Of a stretch of 31,633 nucleotides of DNA, positions 29,273 through 31,633 are shown piece after piece. This DNA comes from Ophiothrix spiculata (Eukaryota; Echinodermata; Ophiuroidea; Amphilepidida; Ophiotrichidae): the NCBI GenBank assembly GCA_000969725.1, contig JXSR01S066736.1; one strand, given 5' to 3'. The notes beneath the pieces are model-generated. The model searched no databases. It saw only the letters and a program-made list of their open reading frames with translations, and was not told the origin of the DNA. The position numbers and the translations under genes are program-made. Position 1 is the stretch's first letter; each line of letters begins with the position of its first letter.

Positions 29273-30600
29273 ACTGGTCTCAAATTGTTCCTCTTGCAAA
29301 AGTGTCTACACAGAGTTTTGAAGTGTGTCAGGTCAATTGTTGCCATGGTAGCAGGCAAAACAAAGTCCATATTTACCATTGCATTGGTGCCTGTAGCACA
29401 AAGTTTTCCTTGACATGTAACCATAGCAACAACTGATTTGATGCACTTTAAACTATTACTTTGTGCAGACATTTGAATAGTTTGAGACCATTTTGAACAA
29501 CATCGGACACTTTTGAAATTTTGGACTCCCAAAGGGCCAGTTCCGTGACCTCTGATATGACCTTTTACATTTTTGGCCATAACTCCAGAACCATATTTCA
29601 GACATAGGTAAAAGTATACTTTTTCTGCTTCCTTGTGTTGAGAGGAACATGTTTGTGAGGTTTTGAACAAGATTTGACCAATTTTGAAATTTCACCCCTT
29701 GTTTTGGCAGCCATTTTGTTTAATGCTAATTAACCAACTTTGACAAACGTACATTTTCCTACATTTTGAATATGTTGTTTGGGAGGTCATCAACAGTTAA
29801 TTTCAACAAAAAAATCTCGTGTTGCAATTTTGTCTACGTCAAATAATAGATTTACTAGCCTATTGTTTAAACTATTTTTGCTCTTTCCAAATGATATATT
29901 ATACAGACATAAAGACACCATAATCTTTAATATAACGATAAAGTAGATTTTGCTTTAAAAAAATTCAGATAGTCTCTTTATGTGAACGTCCATCCCACAA
30001 CAGCCGTAAATACTATACAGCCTTTTGCCATTTTCACTTTTTTGAGTATTTCAAAAGACCCTGCTATAAGGATTAAAATGAAACTTCACTCGATTCCCAT
30101 TTCCGTCAGGGAGTAAAATGTATAACTGAGATAAACGCGTTCAAGGCTCAGTATATATAGCTCTATATTTTCTATTGATTGTCCTAAAAATATACAGTTA
30201 TATTTCATATTTCCAAGTATTTTTTGAATAAACTTTGTTGGTGGTTTTAAGTAAGCACAAGAATAATTGTAAATTTGTCAAAAAACAATTTCGGCACATA
30301 ACCACCTTGACATGTATTTCACCTGTAGACAAAGCCTGATGAGATGACTATTTCAGCAATAAAAATACACTTTTATGCCGTTGAAGTTAAAATTGATGGC
30401 AATGTTATATGGGGTTTGCTTTAAGCATGTTTAACATCGTCTTTTGACACAAATAAGTAGCCAAACTGAAAATTGAAATCAAATACATGTAGCAGCCTGA
30501 TGTAGTTTGTATGAAGTTGCGTTTTTCAGCTCATAGCCCCCTTCTTAAATTTTTTCATTAAAGTTGTTTAATACATCATTCACCACAAGCGCAGTGATCT
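29273..30600. other. Non-coding stretch, no gene recognised
   Basis: On the minus strand a 158-codon frame (29194-29670) has no ATG at its start (TTG) and no domain I recognise; it also runs through the hairpin. The phrase 'ggccataactccagaacc' at 29575 is reminiscent of repeat-derived sequence in animals. The remainder is AT-rich without signal. Confidence 0.4.
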
Positions 30601-30618
30601 TGACAGGATATTGGAAAT

Positions 30619-30671
30619 TGGACATTCATTTGGATATTCGTTTAGACATTCAATTGAATTGGACATTCATT
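30619..30671 (+). repeat. 12-bp microtandem repeat TGGACATTCATT
   Basis: Three abutting 12-bp units (TGGACATTCATT, TGGATATTCGTT, TAGACATTCAAT), then 5 bp and a fourth unit identical to the first. Because 12 is a multiple of 3, an open frame through it reads as repeated LDI-x, but no product is recognised. Confidence 0.8.
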
Positions 30672-31061
30672 TGCCAAAATTTCAACCATGTGAATATTCA
30701 TTTATTAAGGTCTAAAGACTGGGACATGACTCTAAACTTGACATACTTGAGGGAACACAAAAGAATGGTAAAGAAGATGCCTCCTTAAACCCAATTAACT
30801 GACTGGCAACGTGACCAACATAACTGAAGAGATATGTCCACGTTAATTAGTATAGCATTAGTAATAGGACTATTATACTCAAAACTCCATTCCGTATTAA
30901 CATCACTGAGAATCCTGCATTTCATTAAGATTCACTGCTTGAAAGTGAAAAACAGAATTGTAGAGAATTTCCAAATCTTTGAACGTCTTCACGAAACAGA
31001 AAATGGTAATTATTAACATTTAAAGAAGTAATGCTGCCATTCTAATGAACACGATTAAAGG

Positions 31062-31633
31062 GTTATCATTAACTATGACATTTCAAGTTGTATTATTCAA
31101 AATGGTATTGTATCAAACTTCTTCTGTTTAGAGACTGGCGTTCGGCAGGGACGTCCCCTGTCAGCATTGCTATTTATAATTGCGATTAAAAGTTTGGCAT
31201 GCAAATTTAGACAATCAAATAATATTGAAGGGATAAAACTGCCCAATAGTGAGTGTGATAATAATAGAGCATGTATATCCTTATTTGCAGATGATATTAC
31301 GGCATTTTCTGGACTAAAATTAAATGTACATAAAACAGAGGCGCTCTGGATTGGATCAAATAAATATAATCAGGACAAACCATTCGATTTGAATTGGAAA
31401 TGTGGACAAAGTGATTTAATTAAATCTCTTGGGGTCTGCTTTAGTAACAGAAAATCACTTTCTGAAATAGAAAAAAATTGGACAGGAAAAATAGAATTGA
31501 TCAATAAAATGATTAACAATTGGAAATCTCGAAACCTAACTATTGTGGGTAGAATATCTATTGTTAAAAGCCTGCTTGCTTCGCAATTTTCATATATTGC
31601 AAGTGTAATGTCCTTGCCTGATGATATAGTTAA
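31062..31633 (+). pseudogene. Non-LTR retrotransposon (L1/Tx1-style) reverse transcriptase, partial, internally deleted
   Basis: An uninterrupted frame runs to the window end. It starts within the fingers/palm of a LINE reverse transcriptase (SSCIIQNG), then GVRQGRPLSALLF (family usually GVRQGCPLS), IEGIKLP, the catalytic FADD motif (family YADD; codons at about 31285-31296), SGLKLNVHKTEALWIGS, KSLGVCFS, NW..KI, W..RNLTIVGRISIVKSLLASQF and SVMSLPDDIV. In the family about 25 residues separate the catalytic FADD(I/T) from SGLKLN; here they are almost adjacent, so a segment just past the active site appears deleted in frame. A TAA (31056-31058) closes the frame upstream and no earlier RT or endonuclease domain is found, so the copy is 5'-truncated. 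It copies RNA into DNA at nicked targets in intact relatives; this copy is very likely dead. The far end lies beyond the window. Confidence 0.85.

Noticed and set aside
29194-29670. 158-codon open frame on the minus strand
   Set aside because: It is the longest frame outside transposon genes, but it starts with TTG, has no recognisable domain, overlaps another minus-strand frame and runs through the 29214-29272 hairpin. I could not support a gene.

Overview
This 31.6-kb window looks like AT-rich intergenic or intronic DNA from an animal genome. It contains metazoan-type transposon relics (Penelope-like GIY-YIG fragments, a non-LTR reverse transcriptase of L1/Tx1 style, a tRNA-derived SINE, hAT- and Harbinger-like MITEs), polymerase-III-type boxes, and a 259-bp assembly gap. 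There are no operons, ribosome-binding sites or dense coding. A marine invertebrate, perhaps a mollusc, is my best guess, but that is inference. I found no host protein-coding exon I can defend and no intact tRNA or rRNA gene.

Layout. 0-3.5 kb: one arm of repeat family R4, a nearly complete copy of dispersed family R1 (minus strand, with a tRNA-Thr-like unit at one end), a second R4 copy, a 5'-truncated Penelope-like GIY-YIG fragment, and about 80 bp later a textbook hAT-type MITE with an exact 8-bp target duplication. 3.5-7.2 kb: a degenerate TAATGGCGTAA array, paired inverted-repeat elements, a tandem duplication, a 24-bp stem and a 3 x 14-bp repeat containing GGGTCA. 7.2-10.9 kb: an 87-nt foldback hairpin, a truncated R1 copy, a tRNA-derived SINE and a second Penelope-like relic with a nonsense codon, then the N-gap (10903-11161).

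11.5-20.2 kb is a nest of MITEs and repeats. Family R2 occurs twice in direct orientation (11.9 and 19.5 kb); the first copy is split by a 501-bp MITE, so the second acts as its empty site. Family R3 occurs at 13.3 kb (tandem) and 16.5/17.9 kb; the latter is split by a 1,280-bp insertion with ~223-bp inverted arms, flanked by an 18-bp duplication and ending in an A-rich tail. R1 recurs at 13.7 and 15.5 kb. A set of GGGGCAAGTTGGCCC hairpins lies at 13.3 and 18.1-18.65 kb. 20-31 kb is mostly unrecognised AT-rich sequence with tandem repeats (55 bp x 2; ~213 bp x 3), a foldback at 25.4 kb, an inverted R2 piece, a partial second hAT MITE, a Harbinger-like MITE at 27.7 kb and a 59-nt hairpin at 29.2 kb. 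The window ends inside a LINE reverse transcriptase with an apparent internal deletion.

The coding fragments do not cooperate in any pathway; they are remains of independent elements. The most instructive material is the nested insertion history that can be read by comparing repeat copies within the window itself.
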